Notes: generated from the letters alone by a model not told the origin. A stretch of DNA of 64,000 bases from Rhizobium nepotum 39/7 (GCF_000949865.1 NZ_JWJH01000003.1:1-64000); one strand, 5' to 3'; shown: positions 1 to 9,806, numbered from the stretch's first letter. Numbers and translations are program-made.

Positions 1-81
1 CTTGTCTACAAAATTTAAACCGGACAGTAGTGGGCCTGTCCCGAGCATCTGCGACGTATCAGTTTAGTGAGAGGTTGGCAG

Positions 82-104
82 ATCCTCGGCACAAGGCCGA
101 GGAT
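82..104. repeat. Intergenic palindromic repeat unit
   Basis: A perfect 9-bp inverted repeat, ATCCTCGGC and GCCGAGGAT, separated by ACAAG, lies in the 216-bp gene-free stretch at the left end. Palindromes of this type recur between genes in rhizobial and agrobacterial genomes, where they are regarded as extragenic palindromes. Nothing else recognisable is seen in 1-216. It sits downstream of the minus-strand gene that ends at 217, so it could also help end that transcript, but no T-run follows. Confidence 0.55.
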
Positions 105-216
105 GACGTAGAGTGTTTGGCGACCTGTCGAGCGCCTTTTCCGCGCTGCTGGCTTTTCCGGAAAAGCTGCGAGGTTAAAGTGACAGCCCGCGTCGCTGGC
201 AATGGCCCGCAGACCC

Positions 217-2919
217 TCACCGTATATCCAGCAACCGCTCCAGATAACGCCGTTCGATTTCGCCGGGCGGGTTGTTGCCAAGTTTTTCGCGGATGGCCTC
301 GAGGATTTCGCGGGCGCGCTGCACGTCGATCTCGTCAGGCACCTTCACCTGATCGCCGAAATCCGGGCCAGTGGTGCTGCGCGGGCGTCCAAGCGGGTCG
401 CGGCCGTTCTGGCCACCCTGGCCCGCCATGCCTTCCTGCCCCTGTCCGGGTTGCTGGCCCTGCTGGCGCATGGCCTGCATGATCTGGCCCATCATGTCCT
501 GCGCGCCCTGGCGCAGCGCGTTCAACGCATTGCCCTGACCTTCGACCGCCTGTTCGCCCTGGCTTTGGCCGAGCGCTTCGCCGGCGCCCTGCATTTCCTG
601 CTGCGCCTTGCCGAAGTTTTCGCCCGGTTCCATGCCGAGATCGCGAAGGCCCTGCTGCAATTCGCCGAGCTGCTTGCCGAGCGCGTCCTGCTGCGCCCTC
701 AGGTTTTTCAGCGCCTCGCGCAATTGTTCGGCAGTCATCTGGTCGTTTGGCTGTCCGCCCTGCTGACCATTCTCACCCTGCTGACCCTGCTGGCCTTGCT
801 GATCCTGTTGTGGCTGTTGGCCGTTTTCACCCATCTGCGGGTCTTCGCCCTCACCGCCATCCTGCGGGTCGCCACGCTGCATGCGGTCGCGCAGGGCTTG
901 ATCAAGCTTGAACGTCTCGTCCATCAGCTTCTGCTGCTGTTGCAGAATTTCGCCAAGCTTGTCGATCTGCTGGCGCATCTTGCTGCTCTGCTGTTGCCCC
1001 TGCTGGCCCTGACGCTGTGGCCGGCCCGCCTGCAGGTTGTTCATCATACGCTGCAATTGCGAGAGCATCTCCTGTGCCGCGTCGCGGTTGCCCGAACGGG
1101 CGAGGTTCTCGATCTGGTTCATCATGTTTTCCAGATCGCGCTGGCGCAGCACGTTTTGGGCCTGGTTGTTCATGTTGGCTTGCGGCGCATTCTGCATGCG
1201 CTGCGCAAGTTCACTCATGAATTGCTGCATCGCCTCGCGCAGTTCCTGCATCAGCTTGGCGACCTCCTCATCGGATGCATTGCGCTGAAGCGCCTCGGAA
1301 AGCGCAGTCTGTGCATCGCGCAGGCGTTTTTCCGCCTGCGAAAGATCGCCATCCTCGATACCGAGCGCGATTTCCCAGAGATAATCGGCGGTGTCCTTCA
1401 GCATTTCCTGATTATAGGCGAGCCGCATGCGGGTCTGCGCCGATTGCAGCAGCAGATAATGCGTGGTGTTGGGAATGGTTTCTTCCGGACGCAGGCCGAC
1501 TGCCTCATTATAGGCGATCGCCCTTGGCACCTGCCGCGTATCGAGCGAGAATATCTGCCGCTGTTCGACAATGGAAGCCGCCAGCGGTTCGGAGAAGTTG
1601 CGCCCCGGCAGCACCATCTCGTGCGCGGGGCTGCGGCCGGTCTGGCCGGCACCATCAGTTGCCACAAGCGTGATGCGCACGCGTTTGCCCGCCATCGGAT
1701 GTTCGGTCAGGTTGCGGCTGGTCAGCCCCTTGATCTCGCGATTGTTCTGCCGTGGCAGATCGAGCTTGAATTCCGGCGGCGGATAAAGCGCGGTGGCGCC
1801 CTCAGCAACGCCGAGCGGCTCGATGATGGCATGGGCTTCCTTCAGGCCGTAATCATCCTTGGCGGTAAAACCCACTTCCAGCGCGCCATTGACGGCCCGG
1901 CGCGGCATGTTGTCGAAGGCGATGGTGGGCGGCTGGTCGGGGATGACGTTGAACACCCATTGCTCACCATTGGCGGTAATCATGCCGCTTTCGGTGACAT
2001 CAAGGGCGAAGGTGCGCGGCGCGACAGGCTGATCCGGTAAGCGTGTCTGCGTCTGAACGGCCACATCGCCGCTTGCGCTATCGACGCGCGGCGCCTCGGG
2101 AGCAAGCTTCTGCAGGGCGCCCGCCGTCTCGGGCTCGAAGGTCACTTCCTCGCCGCCATCGCCACCCGTGATACGGATCGTCAGTTTGGAGGATTGCGGT
2201 ACGGACACCGCGTCGCGGCTGGTCGCATCGCGTCCGGTCAGGAAAATCGGTGCTCGGCCGGTATAGGCGGGCGGCGTCACCCAGGCGTCGAGACGGATAT
2301 CGGGATTGAGCGGACCGGCAGCCGGCTGGCTGCGGAAGGCATCGGCCACGGTGCCCGCGCCGTTGGAATAGGAAAAACCGAAGGCGGCAGCCAGAAACAG
2401 GGCAGGAATGGCGCGTAGTGCCGAGCGGTCGTGGCGGGCAATATCGGGTTTCGGAAGACCGGCATTGAGCGCGGCGATCCGTTCCGCCATGCGGATCTGG
2501 TGTTCTTTCCACAAAGCGCGGGAAAAGGGCGTGTCGAAGGCCGGTTCGTCCTCCTGCACGCCGACCGGCTGGTGCGCCAGACCGTTGCGCTCTTCCAGGA
2601 GGCGAGATGCGTCATTGTCCGCCGGCCATTTCAGCCTCAGGATCGGCAGGATGGTGGCGATGAAGCTGAAAACCAGCAGGAAAACAATGCCGAGGCGCAG
2701 AAAATCCGGCATCTGCCGGAAAAGACCGAACCATGCGAGCGCTAGAAATACGGCGGCGATGGAGAGCGGCCACAGCGTCTTCGGCGCCATTCTTTCCGAA
2801 AGCAGCACGATTTTTGCGAAGAAGCGCTTGGCCACAACCCGGCGGGCAAGGTCTGGCCGCTGCGCGAACGCACCGGTCGGGCGCTTTCTGCCTGTCCTGT
2901 CCTCTCCGGCTGTGGTCAT
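217..2919 (-). CDS. TIGR02302/DUF4175 family membrane protein
   Basis: Encodes 900 residues of the alphaproteobacterial TIGR02302 family, whose function is not established. Two hydrophobic segments near residues 45-90 and a third near 170-190 anchor a large domain. The last third is extremely Gln-rich, with repeated QGQQGQQ-like stretches and coiled-coil character, and ends in a conserved-looking ERRYLERLLDI tail. I chose the ATG at 2919, preceded by a GGGAG motif nine bases away, over the TTG one codon upstream. It lies downstream of lysA on the same strand, with a gap of about 165 bp, and may be the last gene of an lptM-lysA transcript. Confidence 0.88.
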   Translation of the reverse strand: MTTAGEDRTGRKRPTGAFAQRPDLARRVVAKRFFAKIVLLSERMAPKTLWPLSIAAVFLALAWFGLFRQMPDFLRLGIVFLLVFSFIATILPILRLKWPADNDASRLLEERNGLAHQPVGVQEDEPAFDTPFSRALWKEHQIRMAERIAALNAGLPKPDIARHDRSALRAIPALFLAAAFGFSYSNGAGTVADAFRSQPAAGPLNPDIRLDAWVTPPAYTGRAPIFLTGRDATSRDAVSVPQSSKLTIRITGGDGGEEVTFEPETAGALQKLAPEAPRVDSASGDVAVQTQTRLPDQPVAPRTFALDVTESGMITANGEQWVFNVIPDQPPTIAFDNMPRRAVNGALEVGFTAKDDYGLKEAHAIIEPLGVAEGATALYPPPEFKLDLPRQNNREIKGLTSRNLTEHPMAGKRVRITLVATDGAGQTGRSPAHEMVLPGRNFSEPLAASIVEQRQIFSLDTRQVPRAIAYNEAVGLRPEETIPNTTHYLLLQSAQTRMRLAYNQEMLKDTADYLWEIALGIEDGDLSQAEKRLRDAQTALSEALQRNASDEEVAKLMQELREAMQQFMSELAQRMQNAPQANMNNQAQNVLRQRDLENMMNQIENLARSGNRDAAQEMLSQLQRMMNNLQAGRPQRQGQQGQQQSSKMRQQIDKLGEILQQQQKLMDETFKLDQALRDRMQRGDPQDGGEGEDPQMGENGQQPQQDQQGQQGQQGENGQQGGQPNDQMTAEQLREALKNLRAQQDALGKQLGELQQGLRDLGMEPGENFGKAQQEMQGAGEALGQSQGEQAVEGQGNALNALRQGAQDMMGQIMQAMRQQGQQPGQGQEGMAGQGGQNGRDPLGRPRSTTGPDFGDQVKVPDEIDVQRAREILEAIREKLGNNPPGEIERRYLERLLDIR

Positions 2920-3085
2920 CAATCCGTTCTCCCGGTTCTGGCCACGTCAAACGCCATTCCCGGAACGGCGTGTTACTCATACTGTTAGGGACAAGGATAA
3001 CATTCTTTGTGGCGAAGACGAGGGCAGCCAAGTGCTCACCCCCATTTTTTGGGCAGCTTCGCTCAATTGTGATCGGCAGTTCGGG

Positions 3086-4354
3086 TCAGTCGAGCCACGC
3101 GGGCACGGAATCGAGAGCGATAAGCTCTTCATATGTGCCGCGCGGGCGGATGACGTGGAACTTGTCGCCCTTCACCAGCACTTCCGGCACCAGCAGGCGT
3201 GAATTATAGGTGCCTGCCTGCACCGCGCCATAGGCTCCTGCAGAACTCACGGCGATGAGATCACCCGGCTGAGGAGCCGCCATCTCACGATCCAGCGCCA
3301 GATAATCGCCCGTCTCGCAGACCGGACCGACGACATCGGCCTTGATGCGCGGCGCATCCAGTGCGGGCTGCACCACCGGGCGAATACCGTGATAGGCCTC
3401 ATAAAGCGTCGGGCGGATGAGGTCGTTCATCGCTCCGTCGACGATTACGAAGTTCTTTTCGCCGCCATCCTTCACATAGATCACCTCCGTGACCAGAATG
3501 CCGGCATTGCCGACGATCAGGCGTCCGGGTTCGGTGATGATCTTGCAGTTGAGGCTCTTCAGTTCGTTCTTGACGATATGGGCATAGGCATCCGGCAATG
3601 GCGGCGGGTTGTTGTCCTCGCGGTAGGGAATGCCGAGGCCGCCGCCGATATCGACATGGCTGATCGTATGGCCATCACCGCGCAGTGCTTCGACCAGTTC
3701 GCGCAGCAGCCGGAAGGCATCCTCGAAAGGTTGCAATTCGGTGATCTGGCTGCCGATATGCATATCGATGCCGGTAACGTCGATGCCCGGCAGAGTGGCG
3801 GCATGGGCATAGACCGCCCGCGCACGCTCATAGGAAATGCCGAACTTGTTTTCCTTCTTGCCGGTGGAAATCTTGGCGTGGGTGCGCGCATCCACATCCG
3901 GATTGATGCGGAAGGAGACATGCGCCCTTTTGCCGGCCTTGACGGCGCGCAGATTGAGAACTTCCAGCTCCGGCTCGGATTCGATGTTGAAGCAGTAGAT
4001 GCCGGCATCCAGCGCGTAATCCATTTCCGCCACCGTCTTGCCGACGCCGGAGAACATGATGCGGCTTGCGGGCACGCCGGCGCCAAGCGCGCGGCGCAAT
4101 TCACCGCCCGACACGACGTCGATGCCAGCGCCGAGCTTCGCCAGCGTCTTCAGCACCGCCTGGTTGGAGTTGGCCTTCATGGCGTAACAGACCATGGCGT
4201 CCACATCGGCGAAGGCGCCGGAAAACACCTTGTAGTGGCGCTCCAGCGTCGCGGTGGAATAAACGTAGAAGGGCGTGCCGACAGCCTTGGCGATCTCAGG
4301 CACGGGCACGTTTTCGGCGTGCAGCACGCCGTCGATATAGCCAAAATGGTTCAC
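3086..4354 (-). CDS. lysA: Diaminopimelate decarboxylase
   Basis: A 422-residue PLP-dependent fold-III decarboxylase converting meso-diaminopimelate to L-lysine, the last step of lysine synthesis, in the cytoplasm. The PLP-binding lysine is visible at K60 in CYAMKAN; an HIGSQ motif marks the barrel, a GGGLG glycine loop binds the phosphate, and EPGR and CETGD motifs complete the usual signature. Length is normal for the family. It follows the small lipoprotein gene by about 13 bp on the same strand, an arrangement common in proteobacteria (lptM/yifL-lysA). Confidence 0.96.
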   Translation of the reverse strand: MNHFGYIDGVLHAENVPVPEIAKAVGTPFYVYSTATLERHYKVFSGAFADVDAMVCYAMKANSNQAVLKTLAKLGAGIDVVSGGELRRALGAGVPASRIMFSGVGKTVAEMDYALDAGIYCFNIESEPELEVLNLRAVKAGKRAHVSFRINPDVDARTHAKISTGKKENKFGISYERARAVYAHAATLPGIDVTGIDMHIGSQITELQPFEDAFRLLRELVEALRGDGHTISHVDIGGGLGIPYREDNNPPPLPDAYAHIVKNELKSLNCKIITEPGRLIVGNAGILVTEVIYVKDGGEKNFVIVDGAMNDLIRPTLYEAYHGIRPVVQPALDAPRIKADVVGPVCETGDYLALDREMAAPQPGDLIAVSSAGAYGAVQAGTYNSRLLVPEVLVKGDKFHVIRPRGTYEELIALDSVPAWLD

Positions 4355-4367
4355 GGTTTTTTATCCG

Positions 4368-4571
4368 TCAGAGAAGCTTGTCGAGGATGAACGGCCGTTC
4401 CGCCGTCGCCGGTTTCGTCTCGGTTCCATCGGCATTGCGCTTGTTGCGCATTTCGACCGGCGTGCTCGGCGGATCGATATCGCCTTTTCGCCCGCAGGCA
4501 CTGAGAACGAGGCCGACGGCGAGCGTCATGCCGATGGGAACGATGAGATTACGCGCGGTTTTTGAAAGCAT
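4368..4571 (-). CDS. lptM: LptM-like small lipoprotein
   Basis: A 67-residue lipoprotein with a short basic N-terminus, a hydrophobic stretch and a lipobox LSAC with the lipidated cysteine at residue 26, followed by GRKGDIDPP, the hallmark of the LptM (formerly YifL) family. In enterobacteria LptM helps the LptD/LptE lipopolysaccharide translocon mature in the outer membrane; the same role here is inferred. It directly precedes lysA, the usual context for this family. The start is internal to a longer open frame and was chosen because it places the signal peptide at the N-terminus. Confidence 0.85.
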   Translation of the reverse strand: MLSKTARNLIVPIGMTLAVGLVLSACGRKGDIDPPSTPVEMRNKRNADGTETKPATAERPFILDKLL

Positions 4572-4605
4572 GAGCCTGTCCAAAGGAAATATGTGCCTCT
4601 CTGAT

Positions 4606-4637
4606 AACGAAAAACAGGGCGCTTGTGCACCCTGTTT
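4606..4637 (-). terminator. Rho-independent terminator after argH
   Basis: On the minus strand an 8-bp stem, AAACAGGG pairing with CCCTGTTT, has a 10-base loop and runs into TTTTTCGTT. It lies 107 bp beyond the argH stop and before lptM, so it probably separates argH from the lptM-lysA transcript. Confidence 0.65.
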
Positions 4638-4692
4638 CTTGTGATCGCAGCGTAACGCGAATTTATGAGAGTGGCGGATCGAAAAACAGGGT

Positions 4693-4720
4693 CGTTTTCG
4701 CATCGGATTTTCCGAAAACG
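4693..4720. repeat. Intergenic hairpin, CGTTTTCG arms
   Basis: An 8-bp perfect inverted repeat, CGTTTTCG and CGAAAACG around a 12-base loop, lies between argH and its terminator. It may be an extragenic palindrome or an RNA 3-prime stabiliser; no function can be assigned from sequence alone. Confidence 0.4.
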
Positions 4721-4743
4721 CAGCTCTCTTCTGGTCCGATAGG

Positions 4744-6144
4744 TTAGTTGCGTCCGCGCCACCAGGCGATCTGCTTTCGCACTTCCGAAGGGGCGGTGCC
4801 GCCGAAGCTGGTGCGGCTGGCAACCGAAGCCTCGACCGAAAGGACGTCGAAAATGCCGTTGGTAATGGCGGGGTGGATCGCCTGCAGGTCTTCCAGTGAA
4901 AGATCGGCTAGATCGCAGCCTTTCTTTTCCGCCAGCGCCACGGCATTGCCGGTCACATGGTGAGCATCGCGGAAGGGCAGGCCCGCTTCGCGCACCAGCC
5001 AGTCGGCGAGATCGGTGGCGGTGGAGTATCCCGAACCGGCAGCTGCGCGCATGCGGTCCTTGCGCACTTCGAGGTCGCGGATCATGCCGGTCATGGCGGC
5101 GATTGCCAGTTCCAGGCTTTCGGCAGAGTCGAAAACCTGTTCCTTGTCTTCCTGCATGTCCTTGGAATAGGCGAGCGGCAGGCCCTTCATGACAGTCAGA
5201 AGTGCGACCAGCGAGCCGTTGATGCGGCCCGTCTTGGCGCGTACCAGTTCGGCGGCGTCCGGGTTCTTCTTCTGCGGCATGATCGACGAGCCGGTGGAAA
5301 AAGCGTCCGACAGGCGGATGAAGCCGAATTGCGGCGTCGACCAGATGACGATTTCTTCAGCGAGACGCGACAGATGCGTGGCGCAGATCGAGGCGATCGA
5401 CAGGAATTCCAGCGCGAAATCGCGATCGGATACGGTGTCGATGGAATTGCGGGTCGGCTCGCGGAAACCGAGCGCCTTCGCCGTCATATGGCGGTCGATG
5501 GGATAACCGGTGCCGGCAAGGGCGGCGGCGCCGATCGGGCTTTCATCCAGATGCTCGATGGCGTGGCGCACGCGGGCGCGGTCACGGCCGAACATTTCCA
5601 CATAGGCCATGCAATGATGGCCGAAGGTGACGGGCTGGGCCGTCTGCAAATGGGTAAAGCCGGGCATCACCGTATCGGCATTTTCTTCGGCGCGGTCGAG
5701 GAAGGCGGCGATGAGCCCGGTCAGCATGCCCTCGGTCTTCTGCAATTCTTCCTTGACCCAGAGGCGGAAATCGAGCGCCACCTGGTCGTTGCGCGAACGG
5801 GCGGTATGCAGACGCCCCGCCGCTGTGCCGATGAGGGTGGCGAGGCGCGCCTCGATGTTCATGTGAATGTCTTCGAGCTTGCGGGAGAATTCGAAACTGC
5901 CGGACTCGATTTCTGACAGGATCGTGTTCAGGCCGTGAACGATCTTGTCTTTATCTTCCTGCGAAATAATGCCTTTTTCCGCCAGCATGGTGGCGTGCGC
6001 GATTGAGCCGCGGATGTCCTGGGCATAAAGCTTCTTGTCGAAGCCGATGGAGGCATTTATCTCTTCCATGATGGCTGATGGCCCGGAAGCGAAACGTCCG
6101 CCCCACATCTGGTTGGAGGATTTCTGATCTGTGCCGTCAGCCAT
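4744..6144 (-). CDS. argH: Argininosuccinate lyase
   Basis: A 466-residue enzyme of the fumarase/aspartase superfamily that cleaves argininosuccinate to arginine and fumarate, the last step of arginine synthesis. It begins [18 protein letters not shown], with the family-typical MWGGRF, and carries the superfamily signature [12 protein letters not shown] containing the catalytic serine loop. Length is normal. The ATG at 6144 was preferred to upstream in-frame starts because the family N-terminus begins there. Only 24 bp separate it from the divergent tlpA start, so the promoter of each gene must lie largely inside the other gene. Confidence 0.96.
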   Translation of the reverse strand: MADGTDQKSSNQMWGGRFASGPSAIMEEINASIGFDKKLYAQDIRGSIAHATMLAEKGIISQEDKDKIVHGLNTILSEIESGSFEFSRKLEDIHMNIEARLATLIGTAAGRLHTARSRNDQVALDFRLWVKEELQKTEGMLTGLIAAFLDRAEENADTVMPGFTHLQTAQPVTFGHHCMAYVEMFGRDRARVRHAIEHLDESPIGAAALAGTGYPIDRHMTAKALGFREPTRNSIDTVSDRDFALEFLSIASICATHLSRLAEEIVIWSTPQFGFIRLSDAFSTGSSIMPQKKNPDAAELVRAKTGRINGSLVALLTVMKGLPLAYSKDMQEDKEQVFDSAESLELAIAAMTGMIRDLEVRKDRMRAAAGSGYSTATDLADWLVREAGLPFRDAHHVTGNAVALAEKKGCDLADLSLEDLQAIHPAITNGIFDVLSVEASVASRTSFGGTAPSEVRKQIAWWRGRN

Positions 6145-6168
6145 GTTCTGCGTGCCCTGGAGTATTCG

Positions 6169-6837
6169 ATGACAGAAAAAAGGCCGTTCAGGCTTCCTTC
6201 CGCCAGATTGGTTGCAATTGCTGCCGTTGCCGGTGTCTTGTGCGGCGCGGGCGCGGTCTGGTTCAGGCATATTGGGTCTGAGAGCCCGGTTCAAGGGGCA
6301 GCGGTTGCCGAGGCCGGTTTATGTGAAGGTGCGGCAAAGCGTATCGCCTCGCTGAAACCCCTTCTGAAGGGTCAGGTGGCGGCCATGTCGGCCACGGATA
6401 CGCCACGCATCATTCCCCTGTCCTTCAAGGGGCCTGAGGCGCAGGAGATGTCGCTTGCCGATCTCAAGGGCAAGGCGGTTCTCCTCAATCTCTGGGCCAC
6501 CTGGTGTGTCCCGTGCCGGGAGGAAATGCCCGCGCTGAACGCGCTTGAGAAAGAAAAGGGCGGTGACGGTTTTGAGGTCGTTGCCGTCAATATCGATACC
6601 GGCGCGGATGAAAAACCGAAAACCTTTATGGACGAATACAAGATCGACGCGCTGAAACTCTATCGCGATAGTTCCATGGGCGTTTTCAACCTGCTGAAAA
6701 AGGAAGGGCTGGCCTTCGGCCTTCCCGCCACGCTGCTCCTGGACGAAAACGGCTGCCTGCTCGCCGCCATGAACGGCCCGGCAGCCTGGGACAGCGAGGA
6801 TGCCAAGGCATTGATATCGGCAGTGAAGGCCAAATAA
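6169..6837 (+). CDS. tlpA: TlpA-type thiol:disulfide oxidoreductase
   Basis: A 222-residue membrane-anchored thioredoxin-like protein facing the periplasm. A single N-terminal transmembrane anchor covers about residues 12-32, followed by a thioredoxin fold with the WCVPC active site (C113 and C116) and a cis-Pro at GLPAT. In rhizobia TlpA reduces cytochrome oxidase assembly factors and the CuA site, and this is the likely role. Extra cysteines at residue 52 and near GCLLA resemble the second disulfide of rhizobial TlpA. A TGGAG motif lies eight to eleven bases before the ATG. It is transcribed divergently from argH. Confidence 0.9.
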   Translation: MTEKRPFRLPSARLVAIAAVAGVLCGAGAVWFRHIGSESPVQGAAVAEAGLCEGAAKRIASLKPLLKGQVAAMSATDTPRIIPLSFKGPEAQEMSLADLKGKAVLLNLWATWCVPCREEMPALNALEKEKGGDGFEVVAVNIDTGADEKPKTFMDEYKIDALKLYRDSSMGVFNLLKKEGLAFGLPATLLLDENGCLLAAMNGPAAWDSEDAKALISAVKAK

Positions 6838-6852
6838 TTTTTCCAGCCCGTG

Positions 6853-6873
6853 CGGGAGGGATTTCCCCTCCCG
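6853..6873. terminator. Hairpin between convergent tlpA and hbd
   Basis: An 8-bp GC stem, CGGGAGGG pairing with CCCTCCCG around a 5-base loop, lies between the convergent ends of tlpA and the 3-hydroxybutyryl-CoA dehydrogenase gene. No clear T-run follows on either strand, so termination is only likely. Confidence 0.45.
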
Positions 6874-6910
6874 TCGTCTCGCATAATGTCCGAGGAATAT
6901 CTCTTGCGCC

Positions 6911-7792
6911 TTAGCGCGTCGGAACGGGTGTCTCGCCGCGATAATCGTAAAAACCGCGGCCGGATTTGCGGCCGAGCCAGCCGGCCTCGACATATTTGAC
7001 CAGCAGCGGGCAGGGGCGGTATTTGCTGTCGGCCAGACCGTCATGCAGCACTTGCATGATCGACAGACAGGTGTCGAGACCGATGAAATCGGCAAGCTGC
7101 AACGGTCCCATCGGGTGGTTGGCGCCGAGCCTCATGGCGGTGTCGATGGCTTCTACCGAACCGACGCCCTCGTAAAGCGTGTAGATAGCCTCGTTGATCA
7201 TCGGCAGAAGGATGCGGTTGACGATGAAGGCCGGGAAGTCCTCGGCGACGGTGATCGCCTTTTCCAGCGTCCGCACATAGTCTTTCGCCGCGTCGAAGGT
7301 CTTTTCATTGGTGGCGATGCCGCGCACCAGCTCCACCAGTTTCATCACCGGTACCGGGTTCATGAAGTGGATGCCCATGAATTGCTCGGGACGGTCGGTC
7401 GCGGAGGCGAGGCGGGTGATGGAGAGCGAAGAGGTGTTGGTGGCCAGCAGCGCCTCGGGCTTCAACACCGGGCAGATCTGCGCATAGATCTTGCGCTTGA
7501 TCTCCTCGTTTTCAGTCGCGGCCTCGATGACCAGATCCATCGGCGCCAGATCGTTGACATCAGTCGAGCCGCTGATAAGCGCGAGCGCCTCTTTGCGGGC
7601 GTCGTCGGAAAGCTTGCCGTTGGTGACCTGACGGGCGAGATTGCCGTTGATCGTGGCAAGACCGGCTTCGATGCCGTCCTTGGAGAGATCGTAAATATGG
7701 ACCTTGTAACCGGCGATGGCGGAAACATGCGCGATGCCGCAACCCATCTGACCGGCTCCGATGATACCGATATTTTTAAAGGGGGCGGTCAT
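6911..7792 (-). CDS. hbdA: 3-hydroxybutyryl-CoA dehydrogenase
   Basis: A 293-residue NAD(P)-dependent dehydrogenase interconverting 3-hydroxybutyryl-CoA and acetoacetyl-CoA, used in short-chain fatty acid oxidation and polyhydroxybutyrate metabolism. The N-terminal Rossmann fold shows GIIGAGQMG; the catalytic dyad region appears as GIHFMNPVPVMKLVE, and the C-terminal dimerisation domain contains GANHPMGPLQLADFIGLD. The start at 7792 has GAGGAG upstream; in-frame codons further upstream extend into noncoding DNA. Downstream of etfBA on the same strand, but a strong terminator lies between, so it may have its own promoter. Confidence 0.94.
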   Translation of the reverse strand: MTAPFKNIGIIGAGQMGCGIAHVSAIAGYKVHIYDLSKDGIEAGLATINGNLARQVTNGKLSDDARKEALALISGSTDVNDLAPMDLVIEAATENEEIKRKIYAQICPVLKPEALLATNTSSLSITRLASATDRPEQFMGIHFMNPVPVMKLVELVRGIATNEKTFDAAKDYVRTLEKAITVAEDFPAFIVNRILLPMINEAIYTLYEGVGSVEAIDTAMRLGANHPMGPLQLADFIGLDTCLSIMQVLHDGLADSKYRPCPLLVKYVEAGWLGRKSGRGFYDYRGETPVPTR

Positions 7793-7861
7793 ATGCTGGT
7801 CTCCTCGTGGGATTTCATCTGCGTCATTGGCGGCGATGTTACGCATATCGCCGCAAAAGAG

Positions 7862-7892
7862 AAGGCGGCGCGTTCAAAAAACGCGCCGCCTT
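7862..7892 (-). terminator. Terminator after etfA
   Basis: A perfect 13-bp stem, AAGGCGGCGCGTT with AACGCGCCGCCTT and a 5-base loop, begins 18 bp after the etfA stop. On the minus strand it is followed by CTCTTTTG. It should end the etfBA transcript before hbdA, at least in part. Confidence 0.7.
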
Positions 7893-7909
7893 TGGTTAAC
7901 TGCTTAAAA

Positions 7910-8851
7910 TCACAGTGCCTTCTGGAGTTCCGGCAGAGCCTCGAACAAGTCTGCGACGAGGCCGTAATCGGCGACCTGGAAGATCGGCGCTTCCTCGTCC
8001 TTGTTGATGGCGACGATGACCTTCGAGTCCTTCATGCCGGCCAGATGCTGGATGGCGCCCGAAATGCCGGCGGCGATATAAAGCTGCGGTGCGACGACCT
8101 TGCCGGTCTGGCCGACCTGCCAGTCGTTCGGGGCATAACCCGCATCCACCGCCGCGCGCGATGCGCCAACGGCCGCACCGAGCTTGTCAGCGACGGGCAG
8201 GATGACTTCCTTGAATTTCTCCGAGGAGCCGAGCGCGCGGCCGCCCGAGATGATGATCTTCGCAGAAGTCAGTTCCGGCCGGTCGGAAGAGGCGAGCGCA
8301 TCGGAAACGAAGGTGGACAGGCCGGGGTTTTCGGCAGCACCGATGGCTTCTACCGGAGCCGAGCCACCCTCTGCCGCCGCTGCGAAGGCAGTGGGGCGCA
8401 CGGTGATCACCTTCTTCGCGTCGCTTGCCTGCACCGTCTGAATGGCGTTGCCGGCATAGATCGGACGCTTGAAGGTATCCTGGCTGACGACCTCGATGAT
8501 TTCCGAAATCTGGGCCACATCGAGAAGGGCCGCCACGCGCGGGGTGACGTTCTTGGCCGAAGCGGTGGCCGGTGCGATGATGACGTCATAGGACGGGCTG
8601 AGCGAGACGATCAGCGCTGCCAGCGGCTCGGCGAGCGCGTTGGCATAGGATGCGTCATCGGCAAGCAGCACCTTGGCGACGCCGGAAAGTTTCGCTGCCG
8701 CATCTGCGGCACCCTTCGCACCCGAACCGGCAACGAGCACATGCACGTCGCTTCCCGTCCCCTTGGCAATCTGCGTTGCCGCCGTCAGCGTCTTCGCCGT
8801 CAGGTCGGAAAGGGTTGCGTTGTCGTGTTCTGCCAGAAGAAGAATGGCCAT
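7910..8851 (-). CDS. etfA: Electron transfer flavoprotein, alpha subunit
   Basis: A 313-residue FAD-binding subunit of the soluble electron transfer flavoprotein, which accepts electrons from acyl-CoA dehydrogenases and passes them to ETF-ubiquinone oxidoreductase. The C-terminal FAD domain is clear: SGGRALGS, then [10 protein letters not shown] and the signature [19 protein letters not shown] followed by [12 protein letters not shown]. The N-terminal domain is alanine-rich, as in the family. It starts 25 bp after the etfB stop, so the two subunits are co-transcribed. Confidence 0.96.
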   Translation of the reverse strand: MAILLLAEHDNATLSDLTAKTLTAATQIAKGTGSDVHVLVAGSGAKGAADAAAKLSGVAKVLLADDASYANALAEPLAALIVSLSPSYDVIIAPATASAKNVTPRVAALLDVAQISEIIEVVSQDTFKRPIYAGNAIQTVQASDAKKVITVRPTAFAAAAEGGSAPVEAIGAAENPGLSTFVSDALASSDRPELTSAKIIISGGRALGSSEKFKEVILPVADKLGAAVGASRAAVDAGYAPNDWQVGQTGKVVAPQLYIAAGISGAIQHLAGMKDSKVIVAINKDEEAPIFQVADYGLVADLFEALPELQKAL

Positions 8852-8876
8852 AAAAATATCTCCCTTTTCCGAAACC

Positions 8877-9623
8877 TTAGAGGACGCCGTCGGCTTTGAG
8901 CTTTTCGACGAGTTCGGCCACAGAGGCGACCTTGATGCCGGCCTTGCGGCCTGCGGGCTCCTCGGTCTTCAGCACCTTCAGACGCGGCGTGACATCGACG
9001 CCGAAATCAGCCGGGGTCTTCTTGTCGAGCGGCTTTTTCTTTGCCTTCATGATGTTCGGCAGCGAGGCATAACGCGGCTCGTTCAGACGAAGATCGGTGG
9101 TGACGACGGCGGGAAGTTTCAGTTCAACTGTCTGCAAACCGCCATCGACTTCGCGGGTCACTGCGACCTTGCCGTCTGATGGCACGACCTTGGAGGCGAA
9201 GGTGCCCTGGCCCCAGCCGAGAAGGGCAGCCAGCATCTGACCGGTCTGGTTCGAGTCGTCGTCGATCGCCTGCTTGCCAACGATGACAAGACCGGGCTGC
9301 TCGGCTTCCGCCACGCCCTTCAGGAGCTTGGCGACGGCCAGCGGTTCGACTGTCTCGTCGGTCTCGATCAGGATGGCGCGGTCGGCGCCCATGGCGAGCG
9401 CTGTGCGCAGCGTCTCTTCCGCCTTGGCCGGGCCGATCGACACGACCACAACCTCTTCGGCCTTGCCGGCTTCTTTCAGCCGCAACGCCTCTTCCACCGA
9501 GATTTCGTCGAACGGGTTCATCGACATCTTCACATTCGCAAGCTCAACGCCCGAACCATCCGACTTCACGCGGATCTTCACGTTGTAATCAACAACTCGT
9601 TTGACTGGGACAAGGATCTTCAT
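8877..9623 (-). CDS. etfB: Electron transfer flavoprotein, beta subunit
   Basis: A 248-residue AMP-binding beta subunit of ETF. The N-terminus [10 protein letters not shown], the [11 protein letters not shown] segment and the signature region [38 protein letters not shown] in shortened form ([38 protein letters not shown]) identify it. GAGGAAAG lies upstream of the ATG. It is the first gene of etfBA; the 180 bp upstream hold a near-palindromic candidate operator. Confidence 0.96.
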   Translation of the reverse strand: MKILVPVKRVVDYNVKIRVKSDGSGVELANVKMSMNPFDEISVEEALRLKEAGKAEEVVVVSIGPAKAEETLRTALAMGADRAILIETDETVEPLAVAKLLKGVAEAEQPGLVIVGKQAIDDDSNQTGQMLAALLGWGQGTFASKVVPSDGKVAVTREVDGGLQTVELKLPAVVTTDLRLNEPRYASLPNIMKAKKKPLDKKTPADFGVDVTPRLKVLKTEEPAGRKAGIKVASVAELVEKLKADGVL

Positions 9624-9762
9624 CGGCGGCTTTCCTCAAACTCCTGTCCGCGAGGTGAAAAGACCGCGCGGACCTCCAAAAAAAGGTTGGCGACATGGAT
9701 AAGCATTTTTCCCGCAAACACAACGGAACAATGCTCATTATCGCATGCACGCAAGGCATATC

Positions 9763-9782
9763 TTACGTTGACGTTAACGTAA
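9763..9782. promoter_or_regulatory. Candidate operator upstream of etfBA
   Basis: The 20-bp sequence TTACGTTGACGTTAACGTAA differs from a perfect palindrome at only one symmetric pair and is centred on ACGT. It lies about 140 bp upstream of etfB. From memory it resembles the ACGTTAACGT-type sites ascribed to MerR-family LiuR regulators of branched-chain amino acid and acyl-CoA oxidation genes, which would fit etfBA. The identity of the regulator is inference. Confidence 0.5.
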
Positions 9783-9806
9783 ATAAGTTATCTCTTCGTC
9801 ACGGGC

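Noticed and set aside
202-2040. Long Leu-rich plus-strand frame of 612 residues
   Set aside because: It is antisense to the Gln-rich part of the TIGR02302 gene; CAG/CTG-rich codons create an artificial Leu-rich reading without a Shine-Dalgarno sequence.
7043-8899. Plus-strand frame of 618 residues opposite hbdA/etfA
   Set aside because: It is antisense to two clearly identified genes and their gap, has no recognisable domain, and is expected from the high GC content.
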